Source: Ensifer sp. LCM 4579 (GTDB taxonomy: Bacteria; Pseudomonadota; Alphaproteobacteria; Rhizobiales; Rhizobiaceae). Taken from it: a stretch of 64,000 bases of DNA. Shown one piece after another: positions 34,254 through 42,468 of the stretch; within the stretch, counting starts at the first letter, position 1; each line of letters begins with the position of its first letter. Made by a program: the position numbers and the translations under genes. The notes beneath the pieces were generated by a model, which saw only the letters and a program-made list of their open reading frames with translations, had not been told where the DNA came from and ran no database searches. The stretch is taken from the NCBI RefSeq assembly GCF_001854885.1, contig NZ_MDDV01000013.1, positions 253,855 to 317,854 on the forward strand, in the 5' to 3' direction.

Positions 34254-35111
34254 CTAGTTGACGAAGTCCTTGAATGTGTCGACGCCGATCGTGCGGTACA
34301 TCGAACGGACATAGTCATAGTCGCTGTCCTTGACGTCGCTCAGGAAGAAGCCGCCCTTGAACTTCTGGTTATCTTCGCCCTGCAGCACGCCGTCCATCAA
34401 CTCCTTGCCATGTTCGACGAAGGCGACCCGTACCTTCTGGAACACATCGTCGGAAATGTCTTTGCGGGCGACCAGGATGTCGTTCGGCAGATCGCGACCG
34501 CGGGCGAGCACCGTAAAGGCCGTGTCCGGGAAGGCTTCGCGTACGGAGGCGAGATGGCCGAAGTTGAGGCCGATGGCGGCGATGTCGCCCCGGATCAGCG
34601 CCTCCGCCGCGACATTGCGCGACAGGATGACGGCCTCATAGTCGACATTGTAATTGAGACCGGCATCGGTAAGCGCTTGGGCCGGTCCAAGGTGCTGCGA
34701 AGTCGAGCCGACCGAGCCGAATGAAACCTTCTTGCCCTTGAGGTCATCGAGCGAGCGGATGGGACCATCGGACAACACGGCTATCTGAGCGAAATAGTCG
34801 GGGCGCTGCCAGGCGACGACGATCTTCGGCTCAGCCAGCTCCTTCATTACGACATATTCGGCCGGTCCGGTCAGGACGAGATCGATCTGCCCGGAATTCA
34901 TAGCTTCGACGGCTGCCGTGCGCGAGCTGACCGGGAAGAGCTCGATGTCGAGCCCGGTGACTTTTTCAAGTGCCTTTTCGAAGCCGCCGAATTCCTGCTG
35001 GAGGGCTTCGAGGCCCTCGATGTCGGTAACGGCGAACTTGAGCGTCTCGGCCGTGGCCGGAGCGATCGAAGCAACGGTGAGGGCAAGCGCTGTGATGATT
35101 GTGCGGATCAT
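34254..35111 (-). CDS. phnD: Phosphonate/phosphate-type solute-binding protein
   Basis: 285 residues with a Sec signal peptide (IRTIITALALTVASIAPATA, cut near residue 22). The PhnD motifs are FAVTDIEGLEALQQEFGGFEKALEKVTG, TGPAEYVVMKEL near 95 and KKVSFGSVGSTSQHLGPAQAL near 135. ATG 35111 follows AAGGGGAC. It starts the importer operon and faces phnM, 113 bases away, over a HutC/PhnF-type operator. It may bind a phosphonate; phosphite or phosphate are alternatives. Confidence 0.92.
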   Translation of the reverse strand: MIRTIITALALTVASIAPATAETLKFAVTDIEGLEALQQEFGGFEKALEKVTGLDIELFPVSSRTAAVEAMNSGQIDLVLTGPAEYVVMKELAEPKIVVAWQRPDYFAQIAVLSDGPIRSLDDLKGKKVSFGSVGSTSQHLGPAQALTDAGLNYNVDYEAVILSRNVAAEALIRGDIAAIGLNFGHLASVREAFPDTAFTVLARGRDLPNDILVARKDISDDVFQKVRVAFVEHGKELMDGVLQGEDNQKFKGGFFLSDVKDSDYDYVRSMYRTIGVDTFKDFVN

Positions 35112-35125
35112 GTTTCGTCCCCTTG

Positions 35126-35137
35126 CTGTATAGACAG
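35126..35137. promoter_or_regulatory. HutC/PhnF-type operator between phnD and phnM
   Basis: CTGTATAGACAG is a perfect-arm palindrome (CTGT/ACAG) with the HutC-subfamily core GT-A-TA-G-AC. It lies 14 bases before phnD and 87 before phnM. The phnF-like regulator at 36404 is the expected binder; inferred. Confidence 0.65.
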
Positions 35138-35165
35138 GAAGCATTTCTGCGATTATCCCTAGCGG

Positions 35166-35177
35166 CGTCACGTGACG
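35166..35177. promoter_or_regulatory. CGTCACGTGACG palindrome in the phnD-phnM region
   Basis: A perfect 12-base palindrome with an E-box-like CACGTG centre, 47 bases before phnM. No regulator is assigned. Confidence 0.4.
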
Positions 35178-35224
35178 AGCCAGTGACAGTCTCCACGGGC
35201 GGCGCTCGAAAAGATGAGGACAAG

Positions 35225-36388
35225 ATGAATGTGCTGATCAAAGGCGGGATCGTGCTTCGCCCCGAGGGCACGGTGAAGGCCGACCTTGCCATTGAGGACG
35301 GGAGGTTCGCGGCCGTCATATCGCGTCCGGCGACCACAATCGACGCCGAGGGGCTCGTCGTGCTGCCTGGCATCGTCGACATCCATGGCGATGGTTTCGA
35401 GCGGCACCTCATGCCCCGGCCGGGCGTGCGCTTCGACGTCGCGCTTGCACTGCGTGACGCCGATCGGCAGCTTGTCGCCAACGGCATTACCACCGCCTTT
35501 CACGGCGTTACCGTTTCCTGGGAGCCAGGCCTGCGTTCGATGGAAGCCGCAGCCGAGGTGGTCCGGGCGATTCAGTCTCTCCGCGACCGCTTCTCCTGCG
35601 ATACGCGCCTGCATATTCGCTGGGAGACCTTTGCAATCGATCAGTTGCCGATGGTTCTCGAGTGGCTCGGCATGGATCCTCGGCCCATCATAGCGCTCAA
35701 CGACCACACGACGGGTTCGGTGCTTAAGGGCACGATCTCCCGCAAGCTGCCGCAGATGGCCGAGCGCTCCGGTCTTTCGCACGAAGCCTACAAGGCGCTG
35801 CTCGACAGCGTCTGGACCCGGCGCGACGCCGTGCCGGCCGCGATAGAGGCCGTGGCGAAGGCCGCGAAGGCACACGGCAACGTGCTGCTTGCCCATGATG
35901 AGGCATCGCCCGAGGAGCGACTACGCTTCCGAGCGCTCGGCGCCCGCTCCTCTGAATTTCCGCTGACGCTGGATACCGCCACGGAGGCGTGCCGCCATGG
36001 CGAGCACGTCATCCTCGGCGCGCCAAACGTCGTGCGCGGCGGCAGTCACAACGGTGCGCTCAATGCCGCGGATGCGATCCGGGCCGGCCTTTGCACCTGC
36101 CTCGCCTCGGACTACCATTATCCCTCGCCGCTGCATGCGGCGTTCAAGCTCGCGGGACCCGACCAGGCAGGGCTCGCCGAGGCCTGGAAGCTGGTATCAG
36201 CCAATCCGGCGGCGGCTGCCGGACTGGACGACCGTGGGATCATCGAGCCGGGCAAGCGCGCCGACCTGCTGCTCGTCGACGCCAGCCTTGCAGGTCACCC
36301 GGAGATCGTCGCCTCCTTCTGCGGCGGCCGTCTGGTCCATGCGACGCGCGCACTGCATGTCGCGTCGGCTTCCGTCGCCGCAGCCTAA
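35225..36388 (+). CDS. phnM: Alpha-D-ribose 1-methylphosphonate 5-triphosphate diphosphatase
   Basis: 387 residues of the PhnM amidohydrolase family: metal site start VVLPGIVDIHGDGFERHLMP near residue 45, LNDHTTGSVLKGTISR near 160, LLAHDEASPEERLRFRALG near 220, and LASDYHYPSPLHAAF near 295. PhnM removes pyrophosphate from the ribose triphosphonate intermediate in the C-P lyase pathway. ATG 35225 lies next to GATGAGGACAAG. The core phnGHIJKL genes are not visible in this window. phnF-like gene follows 15 bases later. Confidence 0.93.
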   Translation: MNVLIKGGIVLRPEGTVKADLAIEDGRFAAVISRPATTIDAEGLVVLPGIVDIHGDGFERHLMPRPGVRFDVALALRDADRQLVANGITTAFHGVTVSWEPGLRSMEAAAEVVRAIQSLRDRFSCDTRLHIRWETFAIDQLPMVLEWLGMDPRPIIALNDHTTGSVLKGTISRKLPQMAERSGLSHEAYKALLDSVWTRRDAVPAAIEAVAKAAKAHGNVLLAHDEASPEERLRFRALGARSSEFPLTLDTATEACRHGEHVILGAPNVVRGGSHNGALNAADAIRAGLCTCLASDYHYPSPLHAAFKLAGPDQAGLAEAWKLVSANPAAAAGLDDRGIIEPGKRADLLLVDASLAGHPEIVASFCGGRLVHATRALHVASASVAAA

Positions 36389-36403
36389 GGCCCGGAGACA
36401 GGC

Positions 36404-37171
36404 ATGCTCGAGCAGTCGAATTCCCCGCTTGCCGCCTTTGACGGGTTGACCTTCGCGCCGCGCCAGGACAGTCCGATCTGGCAGCAGATCTACAACCACA
36501 TTCTTGGGCGGATCGAATCCGGCGTACTATCGCCGGGCGAACAGCTTCCGGGCGAGAACCACATGGCCGCCCGCCTGGGCGTCACCCGCGTCACGCTTCG
36601 ACGCGCATTACAGCAGCTCCAGAAAGAGGGACACCTCACCGCAAGAAAGGGCGTCGGCATCTTCGTCCGCAGCCCGCCCGCGATCTTTTCCATTCGCGAC
36701 GGCCGGTCCTTTCGCGAGAATATCGACACCCATAGCGGTTCGATCTCGACCGTCACGCGGCTGCTGGCCTGCGATCAGGCCGATCAGACGAGCGCTCGAA
36801 TACTCGGCGTCGCAGTCGGATCAGCGATCATCCATCTGCGCCGCGTGCGCCTGCTCAGCGAGCAGCCGATCTATGTGAATGACAAGTATTTTCCGGCCCA
36901 TCGCTTCCCGGATTTCGATCGAGTCTATGGCGAACGTCAATCGGTGAGCGACGTGTTCCGCGCCCATGGCATAGACACGTTCCGACGGGCAGAGACCCGC
37001 ATCAGCGGCGGCTTTGCATCACCGGAAGAGGCGGAAATCCTGCAGCTCACGCCCGGCACGCCGGTGTTCCGAATCAATGCCCGCAACACCGACGGGACCA
37101 ATGACACGATCGAATGGACGCGCGGCTGCTGGCCGCTGACATCGGTGGAGTTCGTTTTCGGCCCGAGCTGA
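36404..37171 (+). CDS. phnF: GntR/HutC-family regulator with UTRA domain (PhnF-like)
   Basis: 255 residues: winged helix with WQQIYNHILGRIESG, SPGEQLPGENHMAARLGVTR and TLRRALQQLQKEG (residues 25-85), then a UTRA effector domain (IIHLRRVRLLSEQPIYVNDKYF near 145). It follows phnM in the same unit. HutC-type regulators bind GT-N-TA-N-AC palindromes, and such a site lies between phnD and phnM at 35126. It probably senses a phosphonate or phosphate-related ligand; the effector is unknown. Confidence 0.88.
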   Translation: MLEQSNSPLAAFDGLTFAPRQDSPIWQQIYNHILGRIESGVLSPGEQLPGENHMAARLGVTRVTLRRALQQLQKEGHLTARKGVGIFVRSPPAIFSIRDGRSFRENIDTHSGSISTVTRLLACDQADQTSARILGVAVGSAIIHLRRVRLLSEQPIYVNDKYFPAHRFPDFDRVYGERQSVSDVFRAHGIDTFRRAETRISGGFASPEEAEILQLTPGTPVFRINARNTDGTNDTIEWTRGCWPLTSVEFVFGPS

Positions 37172-37330
37172 AGAATATTATCGCCCGCGACCTCGACAGT
37201 CCAAATCCCCCCGCTTGATATGACAGGGGGAGCCGGTTTCGCGAACAGTGGAGAGCGAAGGTTCGAGGACTGCCCGCCGGCTTGAGGTTTCACGTCCGGC
37301 GGGATGAAAGGTTACCGGCCGCCGGGGCGT

Positions 37331-37372
37331 TTAACCGAATGTTCACCCTGCGAGCCTAAGTCTTAACAATCA
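37331..37372. promoter_or_regulatory. Promoter region of the exopolysaccharide locus
   Basis: TTAA-N7-TTCAC (37331-37346) is one base from the CtrA consensus. A second element CTTAACAATCA (37362-37372) recurs exactly at 42458-42468 before the second glycosyltransferase gene. Both are upstream of polysaccharide genes. Function is inferred only. Confidence 0.4.
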
Positions 37373-37427
37373 CTGCGCGCAGCAGGGGCCGTGCTCTTTA
37401 GCGAGCACGCGTGGGGAAAGACGACGG

Positions 37428-38999
37428 ATGTACCGGCCGAGCGAGCCCGAGGGACAAACATTGCGCCTTGAGACGCGCTTTGAGCGGCCGCGCTCGCGCG
37501 GCGGGTCGCTGCTTGATCTCCTGCCGGATCGCCCCGAGCCATCCAACATTCCTGCTCCGGCGCCGGTCGCTCCCCGATCTGCGAGCATGTCACCCCTCCC
37601 GTCGTCAGGAGTCGCCGAGTATTTTCCCGGGCTTCCCCTGCTCGGCAGCATCGGAATCGATCACATCATCGCCTGGCTGCGCGACGGCCTCCGCTGGATC
37701 GTGCTTGCATTCTTCGTCTGTGTCGCCGGTGCCATCGGCTATGCGATGACGGCGACCCCGCGATACACAGTCTTTACCGACATCGTCGTCGATCCTGCGA
37801 ACCTCAACGTCGTCAGCGACGACGTCTTCATGAACAATCCGCAGCGCGATGCGCAATTGCTGGAGGTCGAAAGCAAGCTCAGGACGCTGACGTCGAGAAA
37901 CGTTTTGGAACGCGTCATCAGTAAGCTGCGGTTGACGGAGGATCCGGAATACATCAAGCCGACGCCGCTTTCGGCGCTGATGGCTCTCTTTTTTTCCCAG
38001 GATGCGAAGGCCGGCAAGGAACTGGCCGCCATGCGGGCGCTCTCCGAGCGGGTCGAGGCGCGCCGCGAGGAACGCTCCTTCGTCGTCGTCCTGAAAGTCT
38101 GGAGCGAGGCACCGGACAAGGCTGTGACGCTCGCAGATGCGATCGTCGATGCCTTTGAGGCGGAACTCTTCCAATCGGCCGCCGAGAGTGCCGGCCGCGT
38201 GGCGGAAAACCTCAATGCACGGCTCGATCAATTGCGCCGGAGCGTGACCGAGGCGGAAAAGAAGGTCGAGGATTTCCGGCGGGCAAATGGACTGCTGTCT
38301 GCTAATGGCGAACTTGTCAGCAATCAGTTGTCGAGCGAACTCAACACCCAGGTCCTCGAAGCGCAGCAGCGCTTCATCCAGGCGGAAACTCGTTACAAGC
38401 AGATGAGCGCGGCGATTGCGCAAGGGCAGACCGCCAGCGCCTCGGTATTCGAGTCGGCCGACATGACCAATCTCCGCCAGCAGCTTAACGCCGTGCGGCA
38501 GCAGATCGGCGCAATGCAGCTTACCTATGGCGAGAGGCACCCGCGTCTCGCCGCGGCGCGCTCTGAGCGCGCGACGCTCGAGGCGGCAATCAATCAGGAG
38601 GCGCGACGCATAGCGGAACGCGCGAAGGCCGATTTCGATCGGGAAAGCTCGTCTCTCGAAGCCTTGCGGGTGAAAGCGAACGACGAGAGGTCGAACGTCT
38701 TTACCGACAATGACGCGCAAGTCCACCTTCGCGATCTCGAGCGCGACGCGCGCACCAAGGCGGCGGTGTATGAAACGCATCTCGCCCGCGCGCAACAAAT
38801 CACCGAACGCCAGCAGATCGATACCACAAACATCCGCGTGATCTCGCGTGCGCTGCCGCCGGAGTCGCGAAGCTGGCCACCGCGCACGGTCATCCTTCTG
38901 ATCGCCGGCGCCGTAGCGGGCCTTGGGATCGGCGTCACCCTGGCTCTTGGCCTTGGCCTGTGGCGATATCTTCGCGCCCAGCAGCGCACGACGGTCTAG
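37428..38999 (+). CDS. Wzz/GumC-type chain-length determinant
   Basis: 523 residues. A long Pro-rich cytosolic N-terminus (about 75 residues) precedes the first membrane segment RWIVLAFFVCVAGAIGYAM; then a Wzz domain (YTVFTDIVVDPANLNVV), a long coiled-coil (about residues 250-440, for example ADFDRESSSLEALRVKANDERS), the PPESRSWPPRTVILL motif and second membrane segment IAGAVAGLGIGVTLALGLGLW. Such proteins control length or export of polysaccharide. No C-terminal tyrosine kinase is fused. Starts the long EPS locus. Confidence 0.85.
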   Translation: MYRPSEPEGQTLRLETRFERPRSRGGSLLDLLPDRPEPSNIPAPAPVAPRSASMSPLPSSGVAEYFPGLPLLGSIGIDHIIAWLRDGLRWIVLAFFVCVAGAIGYAMTATPRYTVFTDIVVDPANLNVVSDDVFMNNPQRDAQLLEVESKLRTLTSRNVLERVISKLRLTEDPEYIKPTPLSALMALFFSQDAKAGKELAAMRALSERVEARREERSFVVVLKVWSEAPDKAVTLADAIVDAFEAELFQSAAESAGRVAENLNARLDQLRRSVTEAEKKVEDFRRANGLLSANGELVSNQLSSELNTQVLEAQQRFIQAETRYKQMSAAIAQGQTASASVFESADMTNLRQQLNAVRQQIGAMQLTYGERHPRLAAARSERATLEAAINQEARRIAERAKADFDRESSSLEALRVKANDERSNVFTDNDAQVHLRDLERDARTKAAVYETHLARAQQITERQQIDTTNIRVISRALPPESRSWPPRTVILLIAGAVAGLGIGVTLALGLGLWRYLRAQQRTTV

Positions 39000-39012
39000 G
39001 GCTGCGGGCGCC

Positions 39013-40341
39013 ATGAGCGACACCGGCTTCGAGGAGACCAGTGCGCAGACCATGAGGCTGCGTGTCGCCGCCTTCCTTTTCATGGCGCTCTTCCTGTTCC
39101 TGTGGGTCTCGATCGATCCCTATGTCGACCTGACGGGCGAGGCCGTGCTCGATCCTTCCGCTGGAAACTCCAACCGGCTGAACCAGATCCTCGCGCTGTT
39201 CCTGACCGCCGGGATGTTGGGCTATGGGCTGCTCCACCCGATGCGCGGCATCATCCTGCAGCCTCGGGTGCTGCTGGCACTGCTTTATGCGTGGTTCTTC
39301 TTTGTCTCGGTGATCTCCGTCCACCCGATGCTGGGGATCAAGGGCATTATTCTTTCGACGATGATGACGCTCAATGCCAGCATCTATCTGCTGCTGCCGG
39401 CCTCCGAGCGCCACTTCGCCAAGATGCTCGGCATCGGCACACTCATCATGCTCGGCTTTGCCTATTATGGCGTCCTGTTCAAGCCGACGCTGGCCATTCA
39501 TCAGGCATCGGAATTGCGCGAGCCGATGAATGCGGGGCTTTGGCGCGGTCATTTCCCGCACAAGAACAGCGCGGCCGCGGCCATGGTGCTCGCCGCCTTC
39601 TTCGGGCTTTTCGTCATGAACAGCTGGTCCCGCGCCGCGGGGCTTGCGATCGTGGGGCTCTCCTTTCTCTTTTTGGTCAATACCGGCGGCAAGACGTCCA
39701 CAGCCATGCTGCCGGCGATCCTCCTGCTCGCCTGGTTCTTCGAAAGACTGCGCTTTCTGCGTGTCCCGATCGTTATCGGTGGTGTCGGGCTATTCAATCT
39801 CTTCGCCGTCGGGTCGGCCGTCTTCAGGCCGCTCGGCGAATTCGTCGCCGGGCTCGGCATCGATGCGACCTTCACGAATCGTGCCGACATCTGGCGTTTC
39901 GCCTTTTCCGCGCTCGCCGAACGCCCTTTGACCGGCCATGGCTTCAAGGGGTTCTGGCAGACGGAGGAACTGGTCTATAGCGGCGGCACGATCGAGACCT
40001 GGGCCGTGGCGGCCGCCAACGGCCACAATTCCTATCTGGACATCGCGCTGACCACTGGTTTCCCAGGGCTCGTTCTGACGCTGACCTGGCTCGTCGTGCT
40101 GCCGCTGCGCAATATCTCGCGCATCGCCCCTGACCATGAGCATTCGCATCTGACGCGACTCTTCATTCGTATCTGGCTCTATACGATCTTCCACGCCGGC
40201 CTCGAGAGCCTCTTCTTCGAGGGCGGCAGTCTGCTCTGGTTCACCTTCATGTTCGCACTTTATGGTTTGCAACTGCAGTCGAGCGCCGCGCTGACGGCTG
40301 CGCCTGCTGCCGAGAATAGGAGTCGCGTTGCTCATGCTTGA
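39013..40341 (+). CDS. O-antigen ligase/polymerase (Wzy-like) membrane protein
   Basis: 442 residues with about 11 membrane segments. The Wzy/WaaL-type hallmark is a periplasmic loop with GHFPHKNSAAAAMV near residue 185 and RADIWRFAFSALAERPLTGHGF near 300. It should polymerise lipid-linked repeats or ligate them. It begins 13 bases after the Wzz-like gene stop. The ATG at 39013 lies behind GGGCGCC, a weak site. An N-terminal extension in the same frame overlaps the Wzz gene and was not used. Confidence 0.85.
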   Translation: MSDTGFEETSAQTMRLRVAAFLFMALFLFLWVSIDPYVDLTGEAVLDPSAGNSNRLNQILALFLTAGMLGYGLLHPMRGIILQPRVLLALLYAWFFFVSVISVHPMLGIKGIILSTMMTLNASIYLLLPASERHFAKMLGIGTLIMLGFAYYGVLFKPTLAIHQASELREPMNAGLWRGHFPHKNSAAAAMVLAAFFGLFVMNSWSRAAGLAIVGLSFLFLVNTGGKTSTAMLPAILLLAWFFERLRFLRVPIVIGGVGLFNLFAVGSAVFRPLGEFVAGLGIDATFTNRADIWRFAFSALAERPLTGHGFKGFWQTEELVYSGGTIETWAVAAANGHNSYLDIALTTGFPGLVLTLTWLVVLPLRNISRIAPDHEHSHLTRLFIRIWLYTIFHAGLESLFFEGGSLLWFTFMFALYGLQLQSSAALTAAPAAENRSRVAHA

Positions 40342-41089
40342 ATGGCAGGCACGGATCGGTGCGCTCGTGGACCGCGTGGCAAACCGGCTGATCTGGAACT
40401 TCGCCCGTGGACGGCGCGAGCTCGAGACGGATGTGCCTCTCGTCTCCTTCACCTTCGACGACGTGCCGGATAGCGCGCTAAACGAGGGCGCGGCCATTCT
40501 CGAGCGACACGGCGTGCGCGGCACCTTCTATATCGCGGGCGGACTGGCGGGAACGATCGAGCCGGATCGGACGCTGATCACACGGGAAGGATGCGGCGAG
40601 ATTCTTGCGCGGGGTCACGAAATCGGCTGCCACACCTATGCACATCGCCGGATACGCGACATTCGCCGCCTCGCCGATGATCTCGATCGGAATGCGGACT
40701 ATCTGAAGAGCGTCGGTGTGCCGGAGCCGGCGCGCAACTTCGCCTTCCCCTATAATGCTGCCTGGCCGCCGGCGCGGCCCCTGATGCGCCGGCGCTATCG
40801 GACCTGTCGCGGCGCCGGCGAGGCGATCAATCGCGGCGCGATCGACCCGCTGATGATCAAGGCCGTGGAAATTCGGCAGCCGGAAGAGCATGCAAGAGAC
40901 CTGACACGGTGGATCGACGATATCGCCGATCGGCCGGGCTGGCTCGTCTTCTTCACCCACGACATCGCGCCCCGGCCGACGCCCTATGGCTGCACGCCGG
41001 AAACCTTCGACCATCTCGTCCGCCACGCGGTCGACAAGGGATGCCGCGTGCTCCCCGTCGATGGGGCGCTGGACGCGCTCAACTGGTAG
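40334..41089 (+). CDS. Polysaccharide deacetylase-family protein (NodB homology domain)
   Basis: 251 residues with the NodB fold: first Asp pair in VSFTFDDVPDSALNEG near residue 38, metal histidines in GHEIGCHTYAHRR near 97 (H-T-Y-A-H), and FFTHDIAPRPTPYGCTPETF near 200 with the general acid His. These enzymes remove N- or O-acetyl groups from polysaccharides; export of this one is unclear since there is no signal peptide. ATG 40334 overlaps the Wzy-like stop by eight bases; a TTG at 40328 with AGGAG is an alternative start. Confidence 0.85.
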   Translation: MLEWQARIGALVDRVANRLIWNFARGRRELETDVPLVSFTFDDVPDSALNEGAAILERHGVRGTFYIAGGLAGTIEPDRTLITREGCGEILARGHEIGCHTYAHRRIRDIRRLADDLDRNADYLKSVGVPEPARNFAFPYNAAWPPARPLMRRRYRTCRGAGEAINRGAIDPLMIKAVEIRQPEEHARDLTRWIDDIADRPGWLVFFTHDIAPRPTPYGCTPETFDHLVRHAVDKGCRVLPVDGALDALNW

Positions 41090-41100
41090 GGAGCAGTACC

Positions 41101-42342
41101 GTGCCCACGCCCGACTCCGCCGGAAAACGCCTGCTGGCGATCAACAACTATTACTATCGCCGCGGCGGGGCCGAGGCGGTGTTCTTCGATCATATGCACA
41201 TGTTCGGCGAGCTCGGATGGGACGTCGTTCCCTTCGCCATGCAGCACGACATGAACGAAGCGTCGCCATGGTCGGATTATTTCGTTTCCGAGATCGAATA
41301 TGGTCGCAAGACCGACCCCCTGCGCAAGCTGGCTCAGGCGGCAAGCGTCATCTATTCAGTCGAGGCCCAGCGAAAGATCCGTCGACTGGTCGATCGCATC
41401 CGGCCATCCGTCGCCCATGCGCACAATGTCTACCACCATCTTTCGCCGGCGATCTTCGCCACCCTGAAGGCCGCGGGAATTCCGGTCGTGATGACGGTGC
41501 ATGACCTGAAGCTCGCCTGCCCTTCCTACAAGATGTTGCGTGCCGGCAAGGTATGCGAGGACTGTCGCAGCGGCAGGATCTACAACGTCCTTCGCCATCG
41601 CTGCATCAAGGGTTCGCTGCCGCTGAGCGCTGTCGTGCTCGCAGAAACCATGCTTCATCGATTGCTTGGGCTCTATCGCGACAAGGTCGATAGGCTGGTG
41701 GTGCCGAGCAGCTTCTATCTGGAAAAGCTCGTCGAATGGGGATGGCCGCGCGAGAAGTTGGTCCATATTCCGAACTTCGTCGATGCCTCCGGCTACCGTA
41801 GCGAGTGGCAGGAGGGCAATTATTTCGTCTTCGCCGGGCGTCTGGCGCCGGAAAAGGGGATCGGCACGCTGATCCGGGCAATCGCGCTTGCGGGAGAACG
41901 GCTCGTCATCGCCGGAACCGGGCCGGAAGAGGAAGGCCTTCGGCAACTGGCCGCTGAGGTCGGTGCCGACGTGACTTTTGCGGGCTATCTTAACGGCGAG
42001 AGATTGCATCGGCTGATCGGTGAATCCCGCGCACTCGTGCTGCCGTCGGAATGGTACGAGAACGCACCAATCAGCGTGCTTGAGACCTACGCTCTCGGGC
42101 GACCCGTCATCGGCGCGGCGATCGGCGGCATTCCCGAAATGGTGCGGGAGGGAACCGGGCTCCTGGCGGCCTCGGGCGATGTCGAAGGTCTCGCAGGTGC
42201 GCTGCGCCGGATGGCGGCACTTTCGCCGCAGGAGCGCGCACAAATGGGTGCCGAAGGCCGGGCTTGGATCGACCGCGACTTTTCCGCAGCCGCCTATCGG
42301 TCGAGGACCTTGGAGCTCTACGCGGCACTGGGGATTGCCTGA
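41101..42342 (+). CDS. Glycosyltransferase family 4 protein (first)
   Basis: 413 residues, GT-B fold. N-terminal KRLLAINNYYYRRGGAEAVFF at residue 9, PSVAHAHNVYHHLSPAIF near 100; C-terminal donor domain FAGRLAPEKGIGTLIRA near 245 and LVLPSEWYENAPISVLETYA near 320 (the EX7E motif). The N-terminal cysteine pair CEDCRSGR and HRCIKG suggest a zinc or disulfide loop seen in some GT4 enzymes. GTG 41101 follows AGGGAGCAGTACC. It transfers a nucleotide-activated sugar to the growing EPS unit; sugar unknown. Confidence 0.88.
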   Translation: MPTPDSAGKRLLAINNYYYRRGGAEAVFFDHMHMFGELGWDVVPFAMQHDMNEASPWSDYFVSEIEYGRKTDPLRKLAQAASVIYSVEAQRKIRRLVDRIRPSVAHAHNVYHHLSPAIFATLKAAGIPVVMTVHDLKLACPSYKMLRAGKVCEDCRSGRIYNVLRHRCIKGSLPLSAVVLAETMLHRLLGLYRDKVDRLVVPSSFYLEKLVEWGWPREKLVHIPNFVDASGYRSEWQEGNYFVFAGRLAPEKGIGTLIRAIALAGERLVIAGTGPEEEGLRQLAAEVGADVTFAGYLNGERLHRLIGESRALVLPSEWYENAPISVLETYALGRPVIGAAIGGIPEMVREGTGLLAASGDVEGLAGALRRMAALSPQERAQMGAEGRAWIDRDFSAAAYRSRTLELYAALGIA

Positions 42343-42420
42343 CTTTCAAGCGATACGTTCGATTTCCGGCCATTCCCGTAAAAATTTAGCGAAGTTCTTA
42401 CGCCGACGGAAAGTGCCCAG

Positions 42421-42468
42421 CCCTTAAGGGGGATGTCCATTAAGGAACCTCACGGGGCTTAACAATCA
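42421..42468. promoter_or_regulatory. Palindrome and EPS motif before the second glycosyltransferase
   Basis: CCCTTAAGGG (42421-42430) is a perfect palindrome. CTTAACAATCA (42458-42468) matches exactly the sequence at 37362-37372 and runs into the ATG. These are the only repeated signals I see in this 125-base gap. Confidence 0.4.
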
